DNA from: an uncultured Bifidobacterium sp.
Lineage (GTDB): Bacteria; Actinomycetota; Actinomycetes; Actinomycetales; Bifidobacteriaceae
Assembly: GCA_937874315.1 (NCBI GenBank)
Contig: CALNAE010000352.1
Coordinates: 1-5,170, forward strand
Direction: 5' to 3'
Length of the DNA stretch: 5,170 nt
This document shows, in pieces, positions 1 through 5,115 of this stretch. Both the position numbers and the translations under genes were made by a program. Below the pieces are notes generated by a model, which worked only from the letters and a program-made list of their open reading frames with translations, did no database searches and was not told the origin of the DNA. Each line of letters starts with the position of its first letter. Position 1 is the first letter of the stretch.

Positions 1-911
1 TAGAACACGTCGCCGGGATAGGCCTCGCGCCCCGGCGGGCGACGCAGCAACAGCGAGATCGAACGGTATGCCTCGGCCTGCTTCGACAGATCGTCGAAGA
101 CGATCAGTACATGCTTGCCGTGATACATCCAATGCTGTCCGATGGCCGAACCGGTGTACGGAGCGATGTATTTGAAGCCTGCGGAATCCGAAGCCGGGCT
201 CGCGACGATCGTCGTGTACTCCATGGCGCCGGCTTCTTCCAAGCTCTGGCGCACCGAGGCGATGGTCGAACCCTTCTGACCGACCGCCACGTAGATGCAT
301 CGCACCTGCTTATTGGGGTCGCCGGTCTTCCAGTTGGCCTTCTGATTGATGATGGTGTCGATGGCGATGGCCGTCTTGCCCGTCTGTCGATCGCCGATGA
401 TGAGCTGACGCTGTCCTCGCCCGATCGGGGTCATCGCATCGATGGCCTTTAGACCGGTCGCCATGGGTTCCTCCACGGGATGACGATGCATCACGTCCGG
501 AGCCTGGGCTTCTAGAATTCGTCGCCCCTCACTCTTGATCTCACCGAGACCATCGATCGGATGGCCCAGCGGATCGACTGTACGACCAAGGTATCCGTCG
601 CCAACGGGAACGGAAAGCACCTCACCGGTTCGGCGAACTTCCTGTCCCTCTTCCACGCCAGCGAAGTCGCCGAGGATAACCACGCCGATCTCCCTGGCAT
701 CGAGGTTGAAAGCCAGGCCGAGCGTGCCGTTCTCGAAGGTCAGCAGCTCGTTGGCCATGCAACCAGGCAGTCCCGTCACATGCGCAATGCCGTCGCCGGC
801 CGTGGCCACATATCCCACCTCGCGGGTGGGCGTGTCCGACGGCTTGTACGACTCGACGAAATCATCGAGCGCCTTGCGTATCGTGGCGGGATCAATGGTA
901 AGTTCTGCCAT
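1..911 (-). CDS. atpA: ATP synthase F1 subunit alpha, 3' end cut by window edge
   Basis: Alpha subunit of F1Fo ATP synthase, one of three nucleotide-binding non-catalytic subunits alternating with beta in the cytoplasmic head. An uninterrupted frame of 303 codons runs from ATG at 911 to the left edge, where it ends inside a Tyr codon after GDVF; the family is usually 500-550 residues, so roughly 40% is missing. The N-terminal beta-barrel domain covers about residues 25-95. The Walker A loop GDRQTGKT is at 173-180, followed by QKGSTI at 212-217. The Walker B region LIVFDDLSKQ is at 269-278, and the LLLRRPPGREAYPGDVF segment ends the visible part. AAGGAG lies 5 nt before the ATG. The gene follows atpH after 46 nt, in the usual operon order. 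The stretch RHPVEEPMATG (143-153) departs from the common R.SV.EP.QTG pattern, with Ala151 where Gln is usual. Identity is essentially certain. Confidence 0.98.
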   Translation of the reverse strand, partial: MAELTIDPATIRKALDDFVESYKPSDTPTREVGYVATAGDGIAHVTGLPGCMANELLTFENGTLGLAFNLDAREIGVVILGDFAGVEEGQEVRRTGEVLSVPVGDGYLGRTVDPLGHPIDGLGEIKSEGRRILEAQAPDVMHRHPVEEPMATGLKAIDAMTPIGRGQRQLIIGDRQTGKTAIAIDTIINQKANWKTGDPNKQVRCIYVAVGQKGSTIASVRQSLEEAGAMEYTTIVASPASDSAGFKYIAPYTGSAIGQHWMYHGKHVLIVFDDLSKQAEAYRSISLLLRRPPGREAYPGDVF

Positions 912-957
912 GATCACTCCTTATTGTTGTTGTGTTCTTGTCAAGTCTAGATATCAT

Positions 958-1785
958 TCACGCGCTGGCGTTGATCGCACTCTTCAGATGCCTCAACTGG
1001 GCCACCACCGTCGTATCGGTGACCTCGTCTCCGACCTGGATACGCATACCGCCTATCACCGAAGCGTCGACGACAGAGTTGATATGCACCGGTCTGCCCA
1101 TCTTCCTGGAGTAGGAATCGGTCAGCTTCTGTATCTGTTCGGCGGTCAATGGCGAAGCCGTCGTTACGGTAATCATGGACTCTCCCATGTGCCGGGACAA
1201 TTTGTTGATCAGCCACTGCACCGTACCCAGATACCGTCTGCCGCGAAGATTGGCCGTCGCGTGCTCGGCGAGCCGCATGGTCACCTTGCAAAAACCGCTG
1301 TTGGACAACACGGCGTCGAGCAGGGCGACACGGGCCTCAGCCGATGCCTGGGCGTCGTAGAGCTTCGCGCGCACCGCCGGCATCTTGATCAACGCCGAAT
1401 GAAGCTGCGCCAATTCCACCGACACCTGCAACGTGGTATTGGTGTGGTCGGCGTAATACATCATCGCATCCACGCCAAAATCCTCCACGGCATTGCTGAT
1501 GTCTTTGGAACGGCTCCACGTCCGCCCTACCAAATCGCCGAGGATGCCCACCGTCAATGGATGCGCCTGAGCCTCAACCAGCGTATTGAGCAACGCGATC
1601 TTGTCAGTGACGGGACGCGACGGATCGGTAAGCGCGACGGTAACCGCACGATTGTTGTCCAACAACGCGGTCACCGTGAATAGCTCATTGCCGATGCGCC
1701 ACGCGTCTTCGCCGGCCTCCCTCAATCGGGACGCCATGGAATCACGCGAGATGCGATCCGCAATACGCGATGCCTCTCCTTGCAT
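958..1785 (-). CDS. atpH: ATP synthase F1 subunit delta, long actinobacterial form
   Basis: Delta (OSCP-type) subunit, which joins the peripheral stalk b subunits to the top of the alpha/beta head. The 275 residues exceed the roughly 180 of E. coli delta, because about 90 extra residues precede the canonical part, as in other bifidobacterial delta proteins I recall. The C-terminal delta signature is at about 235-252 (INSVVD, then GGMRIQVG). Residues 34-66 and 124-156 align without gaps, suggesting that the N-terminal helical domain is duplicated. ATG at 1785 is preceded by GGAGGTGAT, a near-perfect anti-16S match with GGAGG 6 nt from the start, so the start is secure. The gene lies 46 nt after atpF and 46 nt before atpA. 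Unlike the mycobacterial arrangement, delta is not fused to a b subunit here. Confidence 0.96.
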   Translation of the reverse strand: MQGEASRIADRISRDSMASRLREAGEDAWRIGNELFTVTALLDNNRAVTVALTDPSRPVTDKIALLNTLVEAQAHPLTVGILGDLVGRTWSRSKDISNAVEDFGVDAMMYYADHTNTTLQVSVELAQLHSALIKMPAVRAKLYDAQASAEARVALLDAVLSNSGFCKVTMRLAEHATANLRGRRYLGTVQWLINKLSRHMGESMITVTTASPLTAEQIQKLTDSYSRKMGRPVHINSVVDASVIGGMRIQVGDEVTDTTVVAQLRHLKSAINASA

Positions 1786-1811
1786 ACATCACCTCCCTTT
1801 CCTCACCTGCG

Positions 1812-1829
1812 ATGGTCTAACGCCACCAT
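1812..1829. other. Small stem-loop between atpF and atpH
   Basis: ATGGT (1812-1816) and ACCAT (1825-1829) form a perfect 5-bp stem around an 8-nt loop, starting 2 nt beyond the atpF stop codon in mRNA sense. No T-run follows, so it is not an intrinsic terminator. It may be a minor RNA stability element or chance; five pairs with only two G-C are weak. Confidence 0.3.
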
Positions 1830-1831
1830 TG

Positions 1832-2359
1832 TCAGTGCTGTCCATCGCCCGTGGAGATATCGTCGATCATCTGATCGAGCATCTTCGACTGAACCGCCTC
1901 ATCCTGAAGCCGCGAGCCGAGAATCTTACCAGCCAACGCCGCAGCCAATGTGCCGACCTCACCTTTCAGTGAGACCAGCGCCTGCTGCCGCTGCGACTCG
2001 ACAGAACGCTGAGCGCTCGCAGTAATCTGCGCGGCATCGTTTTCGGCGCTTGACCGCGCGTCCGCGATGATATGCGATGCCTCCGCACGCGCATCGTCAC
2101 GAATCTTCGAAGCGTCGACGCGCGCCTGGCTCAGCTGCTTTTCATACTTGAGCTTGGCCTCATCGGCCACCTTCTGCGCGTTGTCCGCCTTGGCGATGCC
2201 GCCTTCGATCTTGGCCGCCCGCTCGTCAAATATCGCTTGGAACTTCGGCAAGAAGAACTTGTAGAAAAATCCGGCAATAATGACAAGGATGATCAGCGAC
2301 CAGATGATGTCGCTCATCTTCGGCAGGAACAACTCAGCGCCACTGGCTGCTATGGTCAT
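1832..2359 (-). CDS. atpF: ATP synthase Fo subunit b
   Basis: Peripheral-stalk subunit b, a membrane-anchored helical dimer that holds the F1 head against the a subunit. The chosen ATG gives 175 residues. A single transmembrane helix spans about residues 18-37 and ends in KFFLPKF. A long charged, Ala-rich helix follows at about 40-130 (ERAAKIEGGIAKAD, RDDARAEASHIIADARSSAE), the right-handed coiled-coil dimer region. A C-terminal helix (EVGTLAAALAGKILG, 134-148) would bind delta. An upstream in-frame ATG at 2374 would add five residues but has no ribosome site. GGGAGGG at 2366-2372 lies 6 nt before the ATG at 2359 and inside that extension, so the shorter form is preferred. The gene follows atpE after 90 nt, the widest gap between atp genes here. 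No frameshift is seen. Confidence 0.96.
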   Translation of the reverse strand: MTIAASGAELFLPKMSDIIWSLIILVIIAGFFYKFFLPKFQAIFDERAAKIEGGIAKADNAQKVADEAKLKYEKQLSQARVDASKIRDDARAEASHIIADARSSAENDAAQITASAQRSVESQRQQALVSLKGEVGTLAAALAGKILGSRLQDEAVQSKMLDQMIDDISTGDGQH

Positions 2360-2365
2360 TTCATG

Positions 2366-2372
2366 CCCTCCC
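2366..2372 (-). promoter_or_regulatory. Ribosome binding site deciding the atpF start
   Basis: GGGAGGG on the minus strand ends 6 nt before the ATG at 2359. It overlaps the first codons that would be read from the upstream ATG at 2374, which has no purine-rich site of its own. This placement favours the 175-residue AtpF over the 180-residue alternative. Confidence 0.85.
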
Positions 2373-2422
2373 ATTTAATCGTCCGCTGTTTCTTGCATGA
2401 CATCTTCGATGCGCTATGCCAA

Positions 2423-2446
2423 TCTCCCCGGTTGGGTGGAGACCGG
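2423..2446. other. Alternative stem-loops after atpE, in the 90-nt gap before atpF
   Basis: CCGGT (2428-2432) pairs with ACCGG (2442-2446) around a 9-nt loop. The overlapping TCTCC (2423-2427) can instead pair with GGAGA (2438-2442), so only one stem can form at a time. The structure lies just after the atpE stop. A 3' stem-loop could protect the atpE message, since c is needed in many copies per complex, but that is inference. There is no T-run and the operon continues, so full termination is unlikely. Confidence 0.35.
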
Positions 2447-2449
2447 TGA

Positions 2450-2680
2450 TCACTGGAAGATGAAGCCTGCGACCAGGCCCAGCAAGGCAAGCACCTCAAC
2501 GAATGCCAAACCGAGGAACATGAGGGTCTGCAGACGACCGCCAAGCTCAGGCTGACGCGCAGTGCTTTCGATGGTCTTGCCGATCAGGATGCCCAGACCA
2601 ATGCCAGGTCCAATGGTGGCAAGCCCATAGCCGATGGCATTGAGGCTTCCAGAGACCTGAGCGAGTGTAACAATATCCAT
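2450..2680 (-). CDS. atpE: ATP synthase Fo subunit c (proteolipid, rotor ring)
   Basis: Subunit c, the hairpin proteolipid whose oligomeric ring rotates in the membrane as ions cross. At 76 residues it is of normal length. Helix 1 covers about residues 13-37 and carries the Gly-rich GPGIGLG (24-30). The polar loop ARQPE is at 41-45. Helix 2 (about 50-75) carries the ion-binding carboxylate Glu62 in AFVEVLALLG. The positions that coordinate Na+ in sodium-type c subunits (Gln in helix 1, Ser or Thr after the Glu) are Leu29 and Val63 here, so proton coupling is inferred. AAAGGA lies upstream of the ATG at 2680 with about 9 nt spacing. It sits 50 nt after atpB and before atpF, the standard order. 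Its sequence differs noticeably from the B. longum protein as I remember it. Confidence 0.97.
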   Translation of the reverse strand: MDIVTLAQVSGSLNAIGYGLATIGPGIGLGILIGKTIESTARQPELGGRLQTLMFLGLAFVEVLALLGLVAGFIFQ

Positions 2681-2730
2681 TGTGTTGGTTCCTTTCTGGT
2701 GAATTGTTACGTTCTAAACCCGAATCGGAC

Positions 2731-3543
2731 TTAGTCCAGTTCGGGGTAGCTCATATTGATGTATGCGGTGGTAAGAATTGCGAAAATGAACGCCTGCAAC
2801 GCATCAACGAATGCTTCAAACAAAGTCATGATGAATCCGGCCCCGAATGTCAGGGCGCCCACCGGCATCCACATCTTGTTCGCGGTATCAATGAGGAACC
2901 ACTGAGAAGCGGCCAGACACAACGCAAGAATAATGTGACCGGCCATCATGTTGGCGAACAGACGGATGGTCAGGGACAACGGCCGAATAAGCAGCAGCTC
3001 AACCAACTGAATTGGCGTGAGCAGGATATAGATCGGAATCGGGACACCCGCGGGGAACAGCTCCTCCTTGAGGTACTTCCACAATCCCTTCTCACGAATT
3101 CCCGCTATCCAGTATTGGACGAAGCACCATGCGGCGAACATCAACGGCATGGTAATCGTGGCGGTGGCGGGCATATTCAATCCGGGGATGATCTCGCAGA
3201 TATTGAACGCGAAAATCGTGAGAAACACCGTGGTGATCATCGGAACATAGCGTTCGCCACGCAACTTTCCCATCACCTGATAGACGATGTTGTTCGCCAC
3301 GAAGTCAAGTAGCCACTCGATGGCACTCTGCCAACGCCCCGGAATGAGCTTCGCACGCATCGCCGTGATGCCCAGCACGACCATCAACACCAAGACCGCA
3401 AGTATCCGGATCAGGATGATGCGATTGAGGGCAAACGGCGTGCCTTGGAACAGAATGTCATTGGGAAGAAAGTCGTTGACAGACGGCAAATCAGGACCAG
3501 TCTTGGCGGCGATTGACACGCTCGCGCCCAGCAATCCACTCAT
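2731..3543 (-). CDS. atpB: ATP synthase Fo subunit a
   Basis: Subunit a, the multi-helix membrane stator that supplies the proton half-channels facing the c ring. It has 270 residues. The first transmembrane helix is at about 42-62, and further helices are at about 102-122, 130-148, 170-186, 195-217 and 230-262. The essential arginine is Arg194 within SLTIRLFANMMAGH, equivalent to E. coli Arg210. The conserved C-terminal helix reads DALQAFIFAIL (247-257). The interacting pair that is Glu219/His245 in E. coli appears as His203/Glu243 here, the swapped arrangement also found in mitochondria. ATG at 3543 follows GAGGAGG with a 5-nt spacer. It is the first gene of the operon; no atpI is found between it and metA, matching the bifidobacterial order atpBEFHAGDC. 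Confidence 0.98.
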   Translation of the reverse strand: MSGLLGASVSIAAKTGPDLPSVNDFLPNDILFQGTPFALNRIILIRILAVLVLMVVLGITAMRAKLIPGRWQSAIEWLLDFVANNIVYQVMGKLRGERYVPMITTVFLTIFAFNICEIIPGLNMPATATITMPLMFAAWCFVQYWIAGIREKGLWKYLKEELFPAGVPIPIYILLTPIQLVELLLIRPLSLTIRLFANMMAGHIILALCLAASQWFLIDTANKMWMPVGALTFGAGFIMTLFEAFVDALQAFIFAILTTAYINMSYPELD

Positions 3544-3591
3544 CCGCGCCTCCTCGGTTTATTCAACTCAAGTCTAAGTCTATCGGCGCCA

Positions 3592-3608
3592 CCGACGTTA
3601 CATGTCGG
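3592..3608. promoter_or_regulatory. Operator-like inverted repeat upstream of atpB
   Basis: CCGAC (3592-3596) and GTCGG (3604-3608) are perfect inverted arms around a 7-nt centre containing GTTACAT. The repeat lies about 50-65 nt before the atpB start and immediately upstream of the tandem TAGACT hexamers, where a regulator could overlap a promoter. It could equally be a leader hairpin if transcription starts further upstream. No known regulator motif is recognised. Confidence 0.3.
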
Positions 3609-3639
3609 AAACACCACATAGATTTCGTTCTCCGAGGCG

Positions 3640-3669
3640 TGTCGAAACGGTCACCGGGACCGCACGACA
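3640..3669. other. Two-part hairpin in the metA-atpB intergenic region
   Basis: TGTCG (3640-3644) pairs with CGACA (3665-3669). After a small internal loop (3 nt against 2 nt), CGGTC (3648-3652) pairs with GACCG (3658-3662) around a 5-nt loop. Ten Watson-Crick pairs in total make this the most regular structure in the region. No T-run follows on either strand, so it is not a standard terminator; a leader structure or protein-binding dyad is possible. Confidence 0.4.
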
Positions 3670-3700
3670 TTCCGCCCCGAATGACCTGAATGGCAATCTT

Positions 3701-3724
3701 ACGACCCGAAACGCCTCAGGTCGT
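3701..3724. other. Six-base-pair inverted repeat downstream of metA
   Basis: ACGACC (3701-3706) and GGTCGT (3719-3724) are exact inverted arms with a 12-nt loop. The repeat lies about 50 nt beyond the metA stop codon in mRNA sense. No T-run follows on the minus strand, so intrinsic termination is not supported; it may contribute to a factor-dependent end or to 3'-end stability. Confidence 0.3.
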
Positions 3725-3732
3725 GATAGACC

Positions 3733-3766
3733 AAGCGCCGCAAGGCTTGCACGGCGTTTTTGCCGT
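3733..3766 (+). terminator. Terminator-like hairpin, plus-strand polarity, overlapping a second hairpin
   Basis: On the plus strand CGCCG (3736-3740) pairs with CGGCG (3752-3756), extended weakly by flanking A-T pairs, and is followed at once by five T's (3757-3761), the form of a rho-independent terminator. The overlapping ACGGC (3751-3755) can instead pair with GCCGT (3762-3766) around the T-run, so the two hairpins exclude each other. No plus-strand gene ends here. The hairpin lies just past the end of metA, and on the minus strand it lacks a T-run, so a role in metA termination is uncertain. It could limit antisense transcription into metA. Confidence 0.35.
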
Positions 3767-3776
3767 CGTTCGCGCG

Positions 3777-4820
3777 CTACTGTCGCTCGATCGGAACCAC
3801 CCCGTAGCTCCTGCGCATAAACGGCAGATAACCGTCATTTCGAGGGCTGCCGGGGGTATGACGAATGGACCGGTCCGTGCCCAGACGCTTCTCGGCACGC
3901 AACTGTGGCACCTCCGACAGACGATACGGCGTCGTCTCGTAGACCCAGTTGAGCCAGTTGCGCCACAACAGATTCGCGTGAGCGCGCCAAGAGAACAACG
4001 GTTCCTTCGACGGGTCGTCGTCGGGGAAATAGTTGGCGGGCAACGGCACGTTGGTCATGCCCTTGTCCAGGTCCCGCCGATATTCCTCAGCGAGCGTGGT
4101 CTTGCCGTACTCCCAGTGCCCCAGCGCAAACACCTCCGAGAAATCTCGCGTGGCGATCAGGCCCGGTCCACTCTGCGGACCCCAAGTGAGCACCTGCAGG
4201 TCCTGGTTCGCCGCGATATCGTCCTCATCAACTCCGGCGAGCCGGGAATGCGGCTGCAGGGCTATCTCGTCGAATCCGTTTGTCAGGAAGCAGTATTCAT
4301 CCTGCAAAAATTGCGGAAACACGCCGAACAGTTTCGTGTCAAGGAGCCGTTTGCGCACGCCATATCGGTAGTACAACGCTCCCATGGCGCCCCAGCACAG
4401 ATACATGGTGGAGAACACGTGCGAGGACGCCCAGTCGAGTATCTGCTTGAATTCCTCCCAGTAGTCGACCTCGTCGAAGTCCAGATGCTCCACCGGCGCC
4501 CCGGTGATGATCAGGCCATCGTAATAGTTGTCCGCAAAGGCGTCGAGCGTCTCATAGAACTTGAGTAGATGATCGGCGCTCACATGCGTGGCGGCGTGCG
4601 TGGACGTGGTCATGAAATCGATCTCGACCTGCAGCGGGGATTTCGAGATAAGCCGCAACAACTGCGTCTCGGTTTCGATCTTCTTGGGCATGAGATTCAG
4701 AATCACCAGACGCAACGGCCGGACGCGCTGCAGCTCGGCATCGGGCTGCTCGAGCGCGAAAATCCGCTCCGAGTCGAGAATGTCTCTGGCCGGCAGACCA
4801 CTGGGAATCTTGATAGGCAT
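3777..4820 (-). CDS. metA: Homoserine O-acyltransferase MetA, predicted acetyl-CoA-dependent
   Basis: MetA activates L-homoserine by O-acylation, the first committed step of methionine synthesis, in the cytoplasm. Starting at ATG 4820 gives MPIKIP as in E. coli and 347 residues. MPKKIETE is at 44-51. The catalytic Cys142 lies in LCWGAMGA, His235 in LGHWEYG, and Glu237 follows two residues later, all at E. coli numbering with no shift. Residue 111 is Glu in ITGAPVEHL; Glu here marks acetyl-CoA users such as the Bacillus enzyme, while E. coli has Gly and uses succinyl-CoA. Acetyl transfer is therefore predicted. The protein exceeds the usual ~300-310 residues by a charged C-terminal tail of about 40. 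A GTG at 4835 would add five residues; it lacks a suitably spaced ribosome site, as does the ATG at 4820. The nearest downstream gene is atpB, 233 nt away. Confidence 0.96.
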   Translation of the reverse strand: MPIKIPSGLPARDILDSERIFALEQPDAELQRVRPLRLVILNLMPKKIETETQLLRLISKSPLQVEIDFMTTSTHAATHVSADHLLKFYETLDAFADNYYDGLIITGAPVEHLDFDEVDYWEEFKQILDWASSHVFSTMYLCWGAMGALYYRYGVRKRLLDTKLFGVFPQFLQDEYCFLTNGFDEIALQPHSRLAGVDEDDIAANQDLQVLTWGPQSGPGLIATRDFSEVFALGHWEYGKTTLAEEYRRDLDKGMTNVPLPANYFPDDDPSKEPLFSWRAHANLLWRNWLNWVYETTPYRLSEVPQLRAEKRLGTDRSIRHTPGSPRNDGYLPFMRRSYGVVPIERQ

Positions 4821-4854
4821 ACCTTGTATTATCACGCTCCCCCGGATATCCCAA
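4821..4854 (-). promoter_or_regulatory. metA: Candidate leaderless promoter of metA
   Basis: On the minus strand GATAAT (4833-4828), one mismatch from TATAAT, ends 7 nt before the A of the metA ATG at 4820, which is where transcription would be expected to start. A weak -35, TTGGGA (4854-4849), lies 15 nt upstream, a short spacing. No ribosome site fits the ATG: AAGG is only 1 nt away and GGGGGAG is 16 nt away. Together this suggests a leaderless mRNA, which is common in Actinobacteria. This is inference from spacing alone. Confidence 0.45.
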
Positions 4855-4877
4855 GCGCCGCACTCTCAGGGCGTACC

Positions 4878-5032
4878 GCGCCTTCGCGCCCGTGCGACTC
4901 GACGAAGAACGCCGCCTACTGCGACTGCAAGTGTGTAGCGCGTCCCTGCGATCGTGTTCCAGTACGCCACAACCGTTCCGTCGCGGACCTTAGCGGCGCC
5001 GCGTCCCCGCGACCGTGTTCCCGTGCGACTCG
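4878..5032. repeat. Three degenerate GC-rich repeats with ~61-bp period
   Basis: The region between metA and tRNA-fMet has no credible gene but contains a repeated core. Copies at 4939-4966 and 5000-5027 match at 24 of 28 positions and lie exactly 61 bp apart. A shorter copy at 4878-4901, 62 bp before the second, matches 8 of 11 positions at its start. It then lacks about 8 nt and shares the 13-nt CCCGTGCGACTCG exactly with 5020-5032. Sequence between cores is not clearly conserved. The third copy's interval also contains GTCGCGG (4980-4986) paired with CCGCGAC (5007-5013). Function is unknown. Confidence 0.6.
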
Positions 5033-5061
5033 CCAGGTCGACAGCGAAATCCACCGCCGGC

Positions 5062-5091
5062 TTGACATTTCGAGATTCGCCCCTATTGTAT
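5062..5091 (+). promoter_or_regulatory. Promoter of the initiator tRNA gene
   Basis: A perfect -35 TTGACA at 5062-5067 is followed by TATTGT (5084-5089) at 16 nt or TTGTAT (5086-5091) at 18 nt as -10 candidates, in an A/T-rich patch unlike the surrounding GC-rich DNA. Transcription would begin near 5096, giving a 5' leader of about 20 nt before the mature tRNA end at 5116. A strong consensus promoter suits a stable RNA gene. Confidence 0.7.
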
Positions 5092-5115
5092 ATAGAGCTG
5101 CCTTACAGCAGCCGT

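Larger units (their letters stand above)
3544..3776 (-). promoter_or_regulatory. metA-atpB intergenic region, presumed atp operon promoter and leader
   Basis: This 233-nt stretch contains no credible gene. It should hold the end of the metA transcript and the promoter of the atp operon. Near atpB the hexamer TAGACT occurs twice in immediate succession (minus strand, plus coordinates 3571-3582) and each fits the TANNNT -10 pattern. No convincing -35 element stands 16-18 nt upstream, so the exact promoter is unresolved. The rest is rich in inverted repeats, listed separately. On the metA side no minus-strand hairpin is followed by a T-run, so metA may read through into atpB or terminate by another route. 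The atp operon is reported to be acid-inducible in some bifidobacteria; nothing here proves that for this strain. Confidence 0.45.

Noticed and set aside
912..957. Internal promoter for atpA based on a perfect TTGACA at 939-944 (minus strand)
   Set aside because: No TANNNT-type -10 lies 15-19 nt downstream; that position is occupied by the atpA ribosome site.
535..1683. Long plus-strand open frame of 382 codons
   Set aside because: It lies opposite atpA and atpH, both unambiguous. Its translation is Arg/His/Ser-rich low-complexity without a family pattern, typical of an antisense shadow in GC-rich coding DNA.
2360..2374. Upstream atpF start at 2374
   Set aside because: No ribosome site precedes it, and the strong GGGAGGG lies inside the extension, correctly spaced for the ATG at 2359.
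2680..3312. Plus-strand open frame of 210 codons opposite atpB
   Set aside because: The translation is polar, repetitive and resembles nothing, while the minus strand encodes a canonical subunit a.
3690..4568. Plus-strand open frame of 292 codons opposite metA
   Set aside because: No recognisable motif, and the sense strand encodes full-length MetA with all catalytic residues.
4866..5054. Possible small minus-strand gene (62 codons, GTG start) between tRNA-fMet and metA
   Set aside because: There is no ribosome site before the GTG, the peptide is Arg/Gly/Ala-rich, and it merely translates the degenerate repeats.
4821..5115. SAM riboswitch or T-box upstream of metA
   Set aside because: No T-box or SAM riboswitch core is recognisable, and the leaderless geometry leaves no room for a leader.
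4821..5115. Prophage or island attachment site at the tRNA
   Set aside because: Integration normally uses the 3' end of a tRNA gene, which is outside the window. No integrase or tRNA-derived repeat is seen on the 5' side.
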